From: Myxococcales bacterium UBA1238
GTDB lineage: Bacteria; Myxococcota_A; Bradymonadia; UBA7976; UBA1532
Reading direction: 5' to 3'
Length of the DNA stretch: 19,491 bases
Assembly (NCBI GenBank): GCA_002309015.1
Contig: DBWM01000051.1
Span: forward strand, 515 to 20,005
Shown in pieces: positions 7,324 to 15,921 of the stretch; within the stretch, counting starts at the first letter, position 1, and every line of letters starts with the position of its first letter. Position numbers and translations under genes: made by a program. The notes under the pieces are model-generated. The model did not search any database and was not told the origin of the DNA. It saw only the letters and a list, made by a program, of their open reading frames with translations.

Positions 7324-7377
7324 CGCAATCGCCCCAACTCTTGAGAATTCAACATAAAAACGCTGTGCCCTAAAAAA

Positions 7378-8415
<1,038 letters not shown>

Positions 8416-8452
8416 ATGGCGAAATCTCACAGTTCAGATCATTAAGGCGGGT

Positions 8453-8481
8453 GGTATAGCAAACAGCGCCGTTTCGGGCAA
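8453..8481 (-). promoter_or_regulatory. Candidate promoter of the mre operon
   Basis: On the minus strand TTGCCC (8476-8481), 17-nt spacer, TATACC (8453-8458); each hexamer matches the sigma-70 consensus at 4 of 6. It ends about 38 bp before the preferred mreB ATG, a good position. Moderate evidence only. Confidence 0.4.
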
Positions 8482-8538
8482 CCTTTTCGATTCAAAGGGT
8501 CCCAAATGCAGTTTTTGAGCGCAAAGCTCAGGTTTCAG

Positions 8539-8567
8539 TTGACCCCAGACTCACTCGGCCCTAGGAT
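8539..8567 (+). promoter_or_regulatory. Candidate promoter of the ppiD-like gene
   Basis: TTGACC (8539-8544), 17-nt spacer, TAGGAT (8562-8567): 5 of 6 and 4 of 6 matches to the sigma-70 consensus. The -10 ends 35 bp before the ATG at 8603. With the mreB promoter it would form a divergent pair in the 187-bp gap. Confidence 0.45.
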
Positions 8568-8602
8568 TCCGCGATTTTGTTTCGTTCTGGATAGCGAAGA
8601 AC

Positions 8603-10231
8603 ATGCTCACATCACTCCGCGAGAAATCGCAAAGCCTCGTGATCTTTGTCCTTTTCGGGATTTTGATCGTCGTCTTCATTTTCTTCTTTGGCCCTCAATC
8701 CCAAGGCTGGCGCCGCGGCGGAGGACAGGGCAACGATCCCAACGCCAAACTGGGCGAAGTGGGAGGCGAACCCATTTTGAGACGCGATGTCGAGATTTCG
8801 GTCCGTCGTCAGGCCATGTACGGTTCGTCGATTTCCGAGGAACAGGTGCAGGCGCTGCGCCAGATGACCGCTGAGCAGGTCAAGGAGCAGGTGGCCGCTG
8901 AGCAGGGCGCAAAGCGCATGGGCATGGCGGTAGGCGAAAACGAGATCACGCGCTACGTGGTCAGCAAAGACAACGCTGACTACCCGTTTTTTGCCGATAA
9001 AGACGACCGTTTTGACTACGATCGCTACCAATCCCAGGTCACCCGGGGATTTGCCGCATCGAGCGATCTTTACCGCCAGGTCAAAGCCCGGGAACTCCTT
9101 GTCAATCAATACCTTGGCTTCCTGGAATCACAAATCAAAGTTTCCGATGCCGAATTGCGCCAGGATTTTGATAACCAGGCGCGCAGCTGGAATCTGGAAT
9201 TTGTGGAAGTCGAGCCCCAAAGCGATCAGGCTGTGACCGACGCCGAAGCCCAGGCGTTTGCCAAGACCGCCTCCGAAAAGATCGCCGCTTATTACGAATC
9301 GCATAAGAAAGAATATGTGCACGGCGAAGAGGTCAAAATTCGCCGCATTCTGGTCAAGCCGCCCAAGATCGAGACGACCGCCGGCAACGAAAAAGCGCGC
9401 AACCGCGCTGAAGAGCTGCTCGCCAAGGCCCGCACGGCCGGCCAGGATTTTGCAGCCCTCGCCGAAGCGGAATCCGAAGATTTCTACAAGTCTCAGGGCG
9501 GCGACATGGGCTGGATCAGCGCCGAAAGCGCCTCCGCCGAAGATTTCGCCATCTACAGCAAGCTCGAAAAGGGCCAGATTTCCGACCTCCAAAAGAACGC
9601 CATCGGCTATTGGTTCGTGCTGGCTGAAGACAAGAAACCAGCCATCAACCGCAGCCTGGAAGACGTCACCGACGAGATCGCCCGCAAGCTGGCCGCCGAA
9701 GATCTCGCCATGAAAGCCACCAAAACTCGCGCAGATGCGCTCCTGGCCGCTGCCAAAAACGCCAACACTTTAGCCGAAGCGATCGCCGCAAGCGAGCCCG
9801 CTCCCGAAGCCGCTCCCGAAGATGGCGCCGCCACGCCCGCAGCCTCGAGCCTCTCGGTTCAGCTGACGGGCCCCTTCGGACTCGATCGCCCCACTTTTGA
9901 GCGCATTCCCCTCATCGGTGAAAGCGCCGCCCTCGCCCGCGCGCTCCCCAACCTGACCGCCCAGAATCCGCTTTTCGATCAGGTCATCGAGGTCGACGGG
10001 CATTACGTGGTCGCTCGCCTGGTGGAACGCCACGAACCCGAGGATGCCGCTTTTGAGACCGAAAAGGAGAACATCCGCCAAAAGCTCCAGGCCGAGCGCG
10101 CCCGCAATTTCTTCGGCGTCAACTGGCAGCTCACCCTCTTCGGAGCCGCCCAGCAGCGCGCCATGGTCAAGCAATTCGGCAACGGCGCCTTAGACAGCCT
10201 CCTCAAATCCCGCATCGGCTCCTCCAAGTAA
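8603..10231 (+). CDS. PpiD/SurA-type membrane-anchored periplasmic chaperone
   Basis: A 542-residue protein with a short cytoplasmic N-terminus, one membrane anchor (about 11-30) and a large periplasmic part, the layout of PpiD (E. coli 623). A SurA/PpiD-like N-terminal helical region spans about 45-235, with Lys/Arg/Gln-rich helices. A parvulin-type domain spans about 240-345, recognisable by VKIRRILVKPP, DFAALAEAESED and GGDMGWIS. A Pro/Ala linker (396-416) leads to a C-terminal helical region resembling the PpiD tail. The usual active-site His in the RHILV block is Arg here (R248) and the late His position reads G-Y-W-F, so prolyl isomerase activity is doubtful. E. coli PpiD is likewise regarded as a chaperone without measurable isomerase activity. 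The start ATG 8603 fits the anchor; the ribosome site is poor. It is divergent from mreB and appears monocistronic. Confidence 0.85.
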   Translation: MLTSLREKSQSLVIFVLFGILIVVFIFFFGPQSQGWRRGGGQGNDPNAKLGEVGGEPILRRDVEISVRRQAMYGSSISEEQVQALRQMTAEQVKEQVAAEQGAKRMGMAVGENEITRYVVSKDNADYPFFADKDDRFDYDRYQSQVTRGFAASSDLYRQVKARELLVNQYLGFLESQIKVSDAELRQDFDNQARSWNLEFVEVEPQSDQAVTDAEAQAFAKTASEKIAAYYESHKKEYVHGEEVKIRRILVKPPKIETTAGNEKARNRAEELLAKARTAGQDFAALAEAESEDFYKSQGGDMGWISAESASAEDFAIYSKLEKGQISDLQKNAIGYWFVLAEDKKPAINRSLEDVTDEIARKLAAEDLAMKATKTRADALLAAAKNANTLAEAIAASEPAPEAAPEDGAATPAASSLSVQLTGPFGLDRPTFERIPLIGESAALARALPNLTAQNPLFDQVIEVDGHYVVARLVERHEPEDAAFETEKENIRQKLQAERARNFFGVNWQLTLFGAAQQRAMVKQFGNGALDSLLKSRIGSSK

Positions 10232-10600
10232 TCCTCCAATCTTCTCTGTTCCAGCCTTTACCGATTCCCTAGAAACCTGATTTCAGGGTAACGTCAGATG
10301 TAAGGTGATTTGTACTCACCGCTGATCAACCTCTGTTTGAGGCATCGATCTGATCAATAAGGTCGAGCGAGCGGATGTTTTTTGTTCATAGCTCATGACG
10401 ACATGCGAATCATCGAATGAATACGGGATCAATGCATATGTTTAGCATGAGCCATTGGATGGATCATGCATTTAAACTCATTGAGCGCATGATCCATCCA
10501 ATGGTTAGAGGTTGATTTGCACTTAAAAGATGCGATCCATCCGCTTGCTGAAGCGATTACCTGATATCGATCCTGAAGACAGCCCCTTAATCCTGCCCTG
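10232..10600. other. Gene-free region downstream of the ppiD-like gene
   Basis: No convincing coding frame is present. There is no strong U-tailed hairpin to end ppiD transcription; only short stems such as CCTGA-TT-TCAGG near 10276 are visible. The notable structure is the perfect inverted repeat at 10452-10504. The motif GATCCATCC occurs in its right arm and again near 10527. Confidence 0.5.
10452..10504. repeat. Perfect 18-bp inverted repeat, 17-nt spacer
   Basis: CCATTGGATGGATCATGC at 10452-10469 is the exact reverse complement of 10487-10504, separated by an AT-rich 17-nt spacer. No U tract follows on either strand, so it is not a standard intrinsic terminator. It lies in gene-free DNA between convergently transcribed genes (ppiD-like and vWA-like). 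It could be a protein-binding palindrome, a processed RNA hairpin, or the remnant of a small mobile element. Confidence 0.75.
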
Positions 10601-10698
10601 ATGGAGTACGCTTTTTGCAGATCATCCCTCCCTGCTTCTCCAGTTTCCTCTGAATCCCCAATACGCCCAAAGATCCCACAATCATCCTCATGCCAAAA

Positions 10699-11000
10699 GA
10701 GGCCCAGTTCTCTGACGAGCGCAGCGCAGAAGATCCAAACAATAATCGCGCCATTAAATCCCCAATGCCCCGAGTACCCGACAGCCACCGAGAGTCTGGG
10801 GACGGGTTGACTTCTTTCAAAAAACCCCGATCGACCCCCTGCCCTCAGGATGCCGGGAAAAAGTAAGGGGTTGCAGAGTTTTAAGGGCAGCCCGCATCAT
10901 GAGAACAAGGTCTGCCCAGGATGAAGATAAGCCCGCCTGCCAGTGGGATTCCTTGATCTTCCTGCGTATCCGGCCCGAGGAAATCAGCAGCAACCCGAGA
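10699..11000. repeat. Repeat copy C (eroded relative of copy B)
   Basis: Bases 10701-10735 (GGCCCAGTTCTCTGACGAGC and following) resemble 1567-1605. The block from 10852 (CCGGGAAAAAGTAAGGGG, then TGCAGAG and TTAAGGG) resembles 1721-1760. Bases 10934-10975 (CCCGCCTGCCAGTGGG, then ATCTTCCTGC) resemble 1757-1790. An insertion of roughly 40 bases separates the two hairpin arms. Orientation is the same as copies A and B, and the copy again lies just downstream of a minus-strand gene (stop at 11061). The remaining bases to 11060 are C/A-rich with a CCCCCAAAACCACCCC tract. Similarity was judged by eye and is partial. Confidence 0.5.
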
Positions 11001-11060
11001 TACGAAAAAAACTACCCTTGCTCACTCCAACAACGCCCCCAAAACCACCCCAAACGCGCA

Positions 11061-12149
11061 TCACTCTTGCGCCACCAGACTCGAACGCAAGGCTTTTTCA
11101 ATGACAGCCAGCGCGTTATCGTCGAGCAATCCACTGTGCAGGAACGAAAGGCGCCGTTCTCTCAGCTGATCCACCGCTTCGTCCAGTCCCAGGGTCGCAA
11201 AATGGCGCAGCATGCGCTCCTGCAGCATGGCCATCTGACGCACGTCGTTTCGCTGACGCGCCACCAGAAGTTCATCAAACCACGCGAGCGGCAGCACGCG
11301 CTCCAAAGTTGCGATGACGCGCGGCTCCACCATCGAGATGCCGTCCATCAGCGCGCTCACTTCATCGCAAACCGAAGCCTGACAGAGCACGGTCTCGCCG
11401 CTGTTTAAACGCACGTCCAGCAAGCGATATCTGCCTTCACGGCGTTGGGGCATGCGCAAAGTAATGAGCCAGCTTGGGGGATTCATGGGATCAAAGGGGC
11501 CCACATCCAAAAGGACGCGGCGTTCTCCCCGCTCGCAATGAATTTCGCCCAAAAAGCAAGGCTCCGGACTGCAGGTAAAGACCGCACGCGGGCGCGCCAG
11601 CTTTGAAAACTCGAGCTCGATCGAAAGATTCTGATACGGTTGCTGGGCGGCAGCCTGGATCGCGTCTTTTAAGGTTTTTTCGAGCGTTTCCGGGGTTGCG
11701 CGAAGCACCCTTCCACCAAAGGGCACCAGCAGCTGCACCAGGCTCACCGTCTCGCCTGCCCCTAAGCAGAGCACATCCACATGGAAACCCGCCTGTTGCA
11801 ATAACACCAATGATTCCGAGGACTTCTGGCGTTCCTGCATGAGGGTTTCGAGGGTGAAAACCAGGATCACCCGCACGGGCAGCTGGCTTTTAAAAAGCGA
11901 GATCGCCTTGACCGCATCTTCAATACAGACAAACGGCTCCGAGGGCATCAGGGGCACTTCAAAGGGAAACTCGATCTCCCCAATCCGCGCCACATAAACT
12001 TCGGCGGTCTGAGGGCCATTGCACAACCAGTCGGCCGCCTGAAGCTGCAGCAGGATGTTTTGCTCGCAGCCCAAATCGTTGACCGAAAGAACCGGTGGCT
12101 CCACGGCATACTCGAAACCGATGCCGATGCCTTTTTCTGAGTTGTTCAC
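11061..12149 (-). CDS. vWA-like domain protein with degenerate metal site
   Basis: A 362-residue cytoplasmic protein, no signal peptide. Residues about 18-165 follow the von Willebrand A pattern: a first strand VLSVND (20-25), a helix LLQLQAADWL, a strand AEVYVARIG, the later strand VRVILVFTLE (92-101), AGFHVDVLCLG (120-130), and FGGRVLRATPETLEKTL (144-160), which matches the vWA ending. Where DxSxS would bind metal, the sequence reads D25-L-G-C-E29. A beta-rich part (175-265) and a helical C-terminus (275-362) follow; I do not recognise these. The start is GTG 12147-12149, overlapping the PP2C stop as GTGA, with GAGGG seven bases upstream; an upstream ATG at 12191 would overlap the phosphatase by 46 bases. 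Coupling to the PP2C gene suggests a shared complex. The fold assignment is an inference from pattern. Confidence 0.65.
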   Translation of the reverse strand: MNNSEKGIGIGFEYAVEPPVLSVNDLGCEQNILLQLQAADWLCNGPQTAEVYVARIGEIEFPFEVPLMPSEPFVCIEDAVKAISLFKSQLPVRVILVFTLETLMQERQKSSESLVLLQQAGFHVDVLCLGAGETVSLVQLLVPFGGRVLRATPETLEKTLKDAIQAAAQQPYQNLSIELEFSKLARPRAVFTCSPEPCFLGEIHCERGERRVLLDVGPFDPMNPPSWLITLRMPQRREGRYRLLDVRLNSGETVLCQASVCDEVSALMDGISMVEPRVIATLERVLPLAWFDELLVARQRNDVRQMAMLQERMLRHFATLGLDEAVDQLRERRLSFLHSGLLDDNALAVIEKALRSSLVAQE

Positions 12150-13987
12150 GCGAGTTCCCTCAACGGCTCCCCAAACGAGAGGACAATGCAAGAAATATTA
12201 TCGCCGCCGCCGCCGCGATTGGCCAGCACCATCAGTTCAAACGCCGCCCAGGGAGCCCCGCAGGCGGTTTCAACCGCGCGACGCATGCGGATTTCGGCGT
12301 CCTCCTCATCGATGCCCGCGTAATCGGGAATGCCGTCCGAACAGAGCACCAAAACATCGCCCGGAAGCATATTGAGTTCGCGCAGATCGGGCCGTAAAGC
12401 CACGGGTACCAAGTGATTATCGCTCTTTTCAAACTCGCCCACGCAGCGCACCAGCGCCGAAGTGGAAGGCGCCGATTTGGATGCGGTGATCGATCGCCCC
12501 ATGCGGATCAATTGCGTGGCCAAATCGTGATCGGCCATGAGGGTGACCATCTGGCCTTCACGCATCAGGTAAATCCGGCTGTCACCAATAGAAACGAGCG
12601 TAACCCGGTTGCCTTCGACCAATGCTGCGATCGCGGTTGCGGCCATCACGCCTTCGGGCGGTCCTGAAAACACGGGGATGCGCGTATTGACGATCTCGGC
12701 GATCTCCTCGTTGGCGTGGTTCAGCATATCGATCAAAAGCTGCCTGCGCTCCTCGTCGCTTTCGGGCAGCCAGGGGCGCTGCATATCGGCCTGACCTTCG
12801 GGCGCAAAACGGCCGTTTAAAAGCTCCATCCACAACCGCGAAGCCTGACGTCGCACGCAGGCACTCGCCTGATCGCCGCTGCCGTAATGCGAAATACTGA
12901 CGCCATCGCTGATCAGAAACAGGCCGATGGCCGAAGGCTCATGCCAGGCCAAAAACATGTCGTCCTGATTGACGGGCGCAAACTGACCTTTCAGCAGACC
13001 GATATGGAGCTCATGCCCGATGTCGAGCGCGAGATGCATTTTTTGAACCGTCGCCCGCTCTCTGGCCAACTCCAGCGCGTGCTCAAAAACCGCAAGGAAT
13101 TCAACGCCATTGGCGTACCGCCTCCAGGGCAGAGGCGAAGCAGCGCGCCTGCAAACCGCCGTTAAATCGGGGGGCAGATCATCGGCAAAAACAACCGCAG
13201 GCGGCAGGCGATCGCTCGAAAGCCCCGCCTCAGGCGCAGGCACCACGCGACCCAAAAAGCAATGAAGCAGCGCACCCAAAAAGAACACGTCGGCCCGCTC
13301 ATCCACATCACCGCCACAACGACCATAAAGCTCTGGAGCCGAAAGCCCCGAATAGGTCACCCGACGCTCCAGCGGCCAGGGCTGCCCGCTCTGACGCAGC
13401 TGGGGGGGCAGGCGAAACTTTAAACGACCTTCTTCGTCGATCAGGATTTCGCTGTAATTCCAGGCACCTACGAAGTTCCCCTGCTGATGCAGTTCGGCAA
13501 TGTAGCGCGCAAGGGGCCAAATCCAGCGCTCGCAAACATCGACGGGATTCATGGATTGCCCGTGGATGAACAGATCCGTGAGCCCCTCGGAAAGCGAGGT
13601 GAGCCCCTCCTGACAGGTCGCCTCGCACAGCCATTTGCCCTGCACGATGCTTTCCTGCGCCGGAAGCCCCCGGTCGCCCAGCTTTTCGATCAGCTCTGAC
13701 CGATGCGACAGGACGCCGTGAGGATCGCCCTGTTCCACCACGAAAACTTCGTAACGCCGGTTGTTTTTATCGAATGCAATATATCTTGCGGAATGCTCTG
13801 GAGCCGCAAGGCGCACCGTCAGCTCAAGCGCAGGCTTAAACTCCAGACGCGATCGCAGGGCCGGCCAAAAATCGGGGTGCAAATCGAGCAGCGATAAACC
13901 ACACCCTGGGCAAAAGGGATCAACGGAAGTGACTCCACAAGAGGGACAAGCCATTCCCAAAGGCGTGCGCTCTAACTCGAGGCCCAT
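12146..13987 (-). CDS. Zinc ribbon + pseudokinase + PP2C phosphatase fusion
   Basis: A 613-residue three-part protein. (1) Zinc ribbon: C14-x2-C17 and C26-x2-C29 (CPSCG, CPGCG). (2) A protein-kinase-like fold, about 45-310: LHQQG (166-170), AWNYSEILIDEEGRLKF (175-191) and SAPELYG (216-222) followed by DERADVFFLGALL (229-241) track the catalytic loop, APE and DxYSLG regions. The HRD Asp, the loop Asn, DFG and the VAIK Lys are all absent, so it should be catalytically dead. (3) A PP2C domain, about 315-605, with metal-site positions preserved: N340-Q-D342-D343, S360-D361-G362, G468-D469, S550-D551-G552 and G595-D596-N597. It should dephosphorylate Ser/Thr in the cytoplasm. The start ATG 13985-13987 has AGGAG ten bases upstream. 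The stop overlaps the vWA-like start. The pseudokinase may sense or scaffold substrate (inference). Confidence 0.85.
   Translation of the reverse strand: MGLELERTPLGMACPSCGVTSVDPFCPGCGLSLLDLHPDFWPALRSRLEFKPALELTVRLAAPEHSARYIAFDKNNRRYEVFVVEQGDPHGVLSHRSELIEKLGDRGLPAQESIVQGKWLCEATCQEGLTSLSEGLTDLFIHGQSMNPVDVCERWIWPLARYIAELHQQGNFVGAWNYSEILIDEEGRLKFRLPPQLRQSGQPWPLERRVTYSGLSAPELYGRCGGDVDERADVFFLGALLHCFLGRVVPAPEAGLSSDRLPPAVVFADDLPPDLTAVCRRAASPLPWRRYANGVEFLAVFEHALELARERATVQKMHLALDIGHELHIGLLKGQFAPVNQDDMFLAWHEPSAIGLFLISDGVSISHYGSGDQASACVRRQASRLWMELLNGRFAPEGQADMQRPWLPESDEERRQLLIDMLNHANEEIAEIVNTRIPVFSGPPEGVMAATAIAALVEGNRVTLVSIGDSRIYLMREGQMVTLMADHDLATQLIRMGRSITASKSAPSTSALVRCVGEFEKSDNHLVPVALRPDLRELNMLPGDVLVLCSDGIPDYAGIDEEDAEIRMRRAVETACGAPWAAFELMVLANRGGGGDNISCIVLSFGEPLRELA
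12157..12161 (-). promoter_or_regulatory. Ribosome binding site deciding the vWA-like start
   Basis: GAGGG on the minus strand, seven bases before GTG 12147-12149 and inside the end of the PP2C gene. It supports the coupled start. Confidence 0.5.
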
Positions 13988-14083
13988 CGCTTAACTACTC
14001 CTACACACCGCCAAGCCGGATTGACCGATTTTGACACGCTTGCAATGAGAATCAAGCATATGTTGGTATTTTTTTAGAAAAGC

Positions 14084-14809
14084 TCATTTTTGGGGGTGTT
14101 CTGGCAGCGTTTTGGCGGGCATCGGGATCGAAATTTCGAGCGATTGAGATTGCATCGAGCGATTTTGATGATGCCGGTTCTCCTTCCAGGCGATCACCGA
14201 AAACTCATATTCGAATCCGGGTTCAAAGGACGCCACAAAATTCGGCTCATCAGCAAACCAAACATGGCTCGCCACGCGCCGGTTTTCGCGCCGCTGCAGA
14301 GCGCGCACCGTGTAATAGCTGGCTTCGTCAACGGAATTCCACTCTAAAAACACACGGTTATGTTCTACATCGGCGTGCAGTGAATCGGGGGAAGGAATGA
14401 ACCCCGTCTCGCGCCCGCAAAACCAGCAATCCCGATGTCCGGGAAAATTACGGTCGTCATGAGCACCTTGTGCGCGGTCGTCCGAATAGCGGGCATGCCC
14501 ATGCCGCTTGCCCTTCTTGTAAAACGCTGCACGAGACGACGGATTTTGCTCAGCGTCAGGCGCCTCCTCTTCCGGCTCACCGACCTCCTGAGGCGCGCTT
14601 ACATCGAGCAAATCTTCTGAAAAAACAACAGGTTCCTCGTCAGAGGATGCATGCAATGCCGCAAAATCAAAATCTCTCTCTCGCTTTTGATATGCGTTTT
14701 TATGCGCATCTTGTATGCCCCATTCGGCAGACTCCACGACAGGTGCCACATGTTCTTCTGGCGCTTGACAAGCCATAACCCCTGCAAAACACACAAGAAA
14801 TCGCTTCAT
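14084..14809 (-). CDS. Lipoprotein with fibronectin type III-like domain
   Basis: A 241-residue protein. A short signal segment ends in the lipobox V11-M12-A13-C14. Residues 15-120 are charged, low-complexity and probably disordered, rich in Glu/Asp and then Lys/Arg/His. H125-R-D-C128-W-F-C131-G is an isolated CxxC that might bind metal or form a disulfide. Residues about 138-228 read as a fibronectin III domain: PDSLHA, VFLEWNSVDEASYYTVRAL, then FEPGFEYEFSVIAW, i.e. the expected Trp, the Y-x-V strand and the PG-x-x-Y-x-F-x-V pattern. The start ATG 14807-14809 has AAAGGA seven bases upstream; a GTG directly before it would add one residue. It lies 19 nt after the helix-turn-helix-like gene, probably in one transcript. 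The role is unknown; such domains usually bind proteins or carbohydrate at the cell surface. Confidence 0.72.
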   Translation of the reverse strand: MKRFLVCFAGVMACQAPEEHVAPVVESAEWGIQDAHKNAYQKRERDFDFAALHASSDEEPVVFSEDLLDVSAPQEVGEPEEEAPDAEQNPSSRAAFYKKGKRHGHARYSDDRAQGAHDDRNFPGHRDCWFCGRETGFIPSPDSLHADVEHNRVFLEWNSVDEASYYTVRALQRRENRRVASHVWFADEPNFVASFEPGFEYEFSVIAWKENRHHQNRSMQSQSLEISIPMPAKTLPEHPQK

Positions 14810-14828
14810 CACATCATCCTTTAAATCA

Positions 14829-15611
14829 TTAAGGATCCAAACGGCTGTCGGGCACCGGCGTCATGCCCGCATAAACGGTATAGAGCCCGGTGTCTTCGGC
14901 ATCGCTCTGCTGAGCGCGCTCTTCGAGTTGCTGGTAACGATCGCGAATGAACTCAAACAACTCTTTTTTAAGCGCTTCCATGTCGCTCCTGCGCGCCTTA
15001 AACGAAAAGGTTCGCGCAGCGGCACAACCCGATCCGCGCTCCAAAAAGCACAGCCGGATCGTCTCGGTGATCGCTTCCAGATGCTCGCTCAGCGCATCGA
15101 GGCGCTGTTCCCAGTTTTCCGAAACCAGTCGCTGATGAGTCGTCACGACCCGATAACGCGTGCGACCCGGTCCGGGCATTTCTTCGATGCGCCCTTCCCT
15201 CTGCAGAGCGCCCAAAGCCAGACGCGCGCTGTCGAATTCGTTGGAATGCGGCAAATAACGCGCAAGTTCATCGGCGGTCATCGGACGTTGTCGCAGCAGA
15301 TCCTCCACCCTGCGCATCAGGTTGATCTCGTTTTCTTCAAAAAATCCGCCCTTGTTGAAGCGCGCCGAGAGCGACTTCACGGTTCGGGTCGATTTTCCGA
15401 AGATCAGCGAAATCAGGTTGATGGTGGAATGCTTGCGCTTGGCCTCACGCCACATCGCCAGGGTCATCATGTCTTTGACCGTGTCGAGCGGACAGTTGGC
15501 TTCGACCGCAAGCTTGACTGCCGGGTAAAACGCCGAGAATAGAATCCGCAGCAAAAACTCCGGATAGGGGATCACGCCTTCCTGCAAAGGCGCTTCACTG
15601 GTTAGGTGCAT
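14829..15611 (-). CDS. Putative helix-turn-helix regulator, function unknown
   Basis: A 260-residue soluble protein. The N-terminal helical part (15-100) includes AMWREAKRKHSTINLISLIFGKSTRTV-like spacing, where INLISLIFGKSTRTVKSL (64-81) reads as a helix-turn-helix. Residues 98-158 look like a winged helix (MRRVEDLLRQRPMTADELA, then a GALQREGRIEEM and RTRYRVV wing). The C-terminus (163-235) is helical and possibly coiled. It is faintly reminiscent of DUF6502-type proteins, but I would not assert this. The start ATG 15609-15611 has GGAGG five bases upstream; the 23 residues of a longer TTG-initiated frame lack support. An inverted repeat at 15648-15674 lies just upstream and could be its own operator. 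It is followed after 19 nt by the FnIII lipoprotein gene, and is divergent from the Cys-rich lipoprotein gene. Confidence 0.6.
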   Translation of the reverse strand: MHLTSEAPLQEGVIPYPEFLLRILFSAFYPAVKLAVEANCPLDTVKDMMTLAMWREAKRKHSTINLISLIFGKSTRTVKSLSARFNKGGFFEENEINLMRRVEDLLRQRPMTADELARYLPHSNEFDSARLALGALQREGRIEEMPGPGRTRYRVVTTHQRLVSENWEQRLDALSEHLEAITETIRLCFLERGSGCAAARTFSFKARRSDMEALKKELFEFIRDRYQQLEERAQQSDAEDTGLYTVYAGMTPVPDSRLDP

Positions 15612-15616
15612 CTTGA

Positions 15617-15621
15617 CCTCC
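15617..15621 (-). promoter_or_regulatory. Ribosome binding site deciding the HTH gene start
   Basis: GGAGG on the minus strand, five bases before ATG 15609-15611. It is the strongest ribosome site in the window and rules against the longer TTG-initiated frame. Confidence 0.7.
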
Positions 15622-15647
15622 AGGACCTCAAGTCGATGGTAAAAACA

Positions 15648-15674
15648 TTTGCAGGGAATCCCCTTACCTGCAAA
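15648..15674. promoter_or_regulatory. Operator-like inverted repeat upstream of the HTH gene
   Basis: TTTGCAGG (15648-15655) and CCTGCAAA (15667-15674) are exact reverse complements with an 11-nt spacer, so half-site centres are 19 bp apart, near two helical turns. It lies 37-63 bp before the start of the HTH-like gene, in the 348-bp divergent gap shared with the Cys-rich lipoprotein gene. This is a typical place for an autoregulatory site; no binding evidence exists. Confidence 0.4.
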
Positions 15675-15864
15675 CAACAAAGCCTTTCGCCTTTAGCAAA
15701 AAAGCGCTTTGAAATCCATGACGATGGTTTTAAAAGCGCGGTGAAAAAATAATCACCCCCTCTTGCGGTTGTGAAATGCTCGTTTATCGTTTCAGCTTAA
15801 ATTTTTTGAGTAGGCCGCCATTTGAAGCAAAATTTCACCAATTGAAAAAATAACCGCTTCCCAT

Positions 15865-15893
15865 TTGACAGCCAATCCATAAACATTGATACT
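15865..15893 (+). promoter_or_regulatory. Probable strong promoter of the Cys-rich lipoprotein gene
   Basis: A perfect TTGACA (15865-15870), 17-nt spacer, GATACT (15888-15893, 4 of 6). Upstream DNA (about 15795-15855) is A/T-rich, with runs that could act as an UP element. It leaves a leader of about 60 nt containing the hairpin at 15922-15940. Confidence 0.6.
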
Positions 15894-15921
15894 CGTTGGG
15901 TGTGGTTTCTCTTTTGAACCT

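Noticed and set aside
8416..8430. Five-residue longer MreB from GTG 8428-8430
   Set aside because: The family N-terminus fits ATG 8413-8415 better; the upstream GTG remains possible.
10429..10820. Overlapping minus-strand open frames
   Set aside because: They run through a perfect inverted repeat and repeat copy C and have no family resemblance.
10950..11040. Terminator for the vWA-like gene from CGTATC/GATACG near 10968-11005
   Set aside because: On the minus strand the T run comes before the stem, not after it, and the stem is only 6 bp.
10899..11408. 169-codon plus-strand frame
   Set aside because: Half of it is antisense to the vWA-like gene and half is repeat copy C; the composition is not protein-like.
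12150..12191. Upstream ATG extension of the vWA-like protein
   Set aside because: It would overlap the PP2C gene by 46 bases; the GTGA overlap with its own ribosome site is the more usual arrangement.
15612..15680. TTG-initiated extension of the HTH-like protein
   Set aside because: It would code through the operator-like inverted repeat; ATG 15609-15611 has a near-perfect GGAGG.
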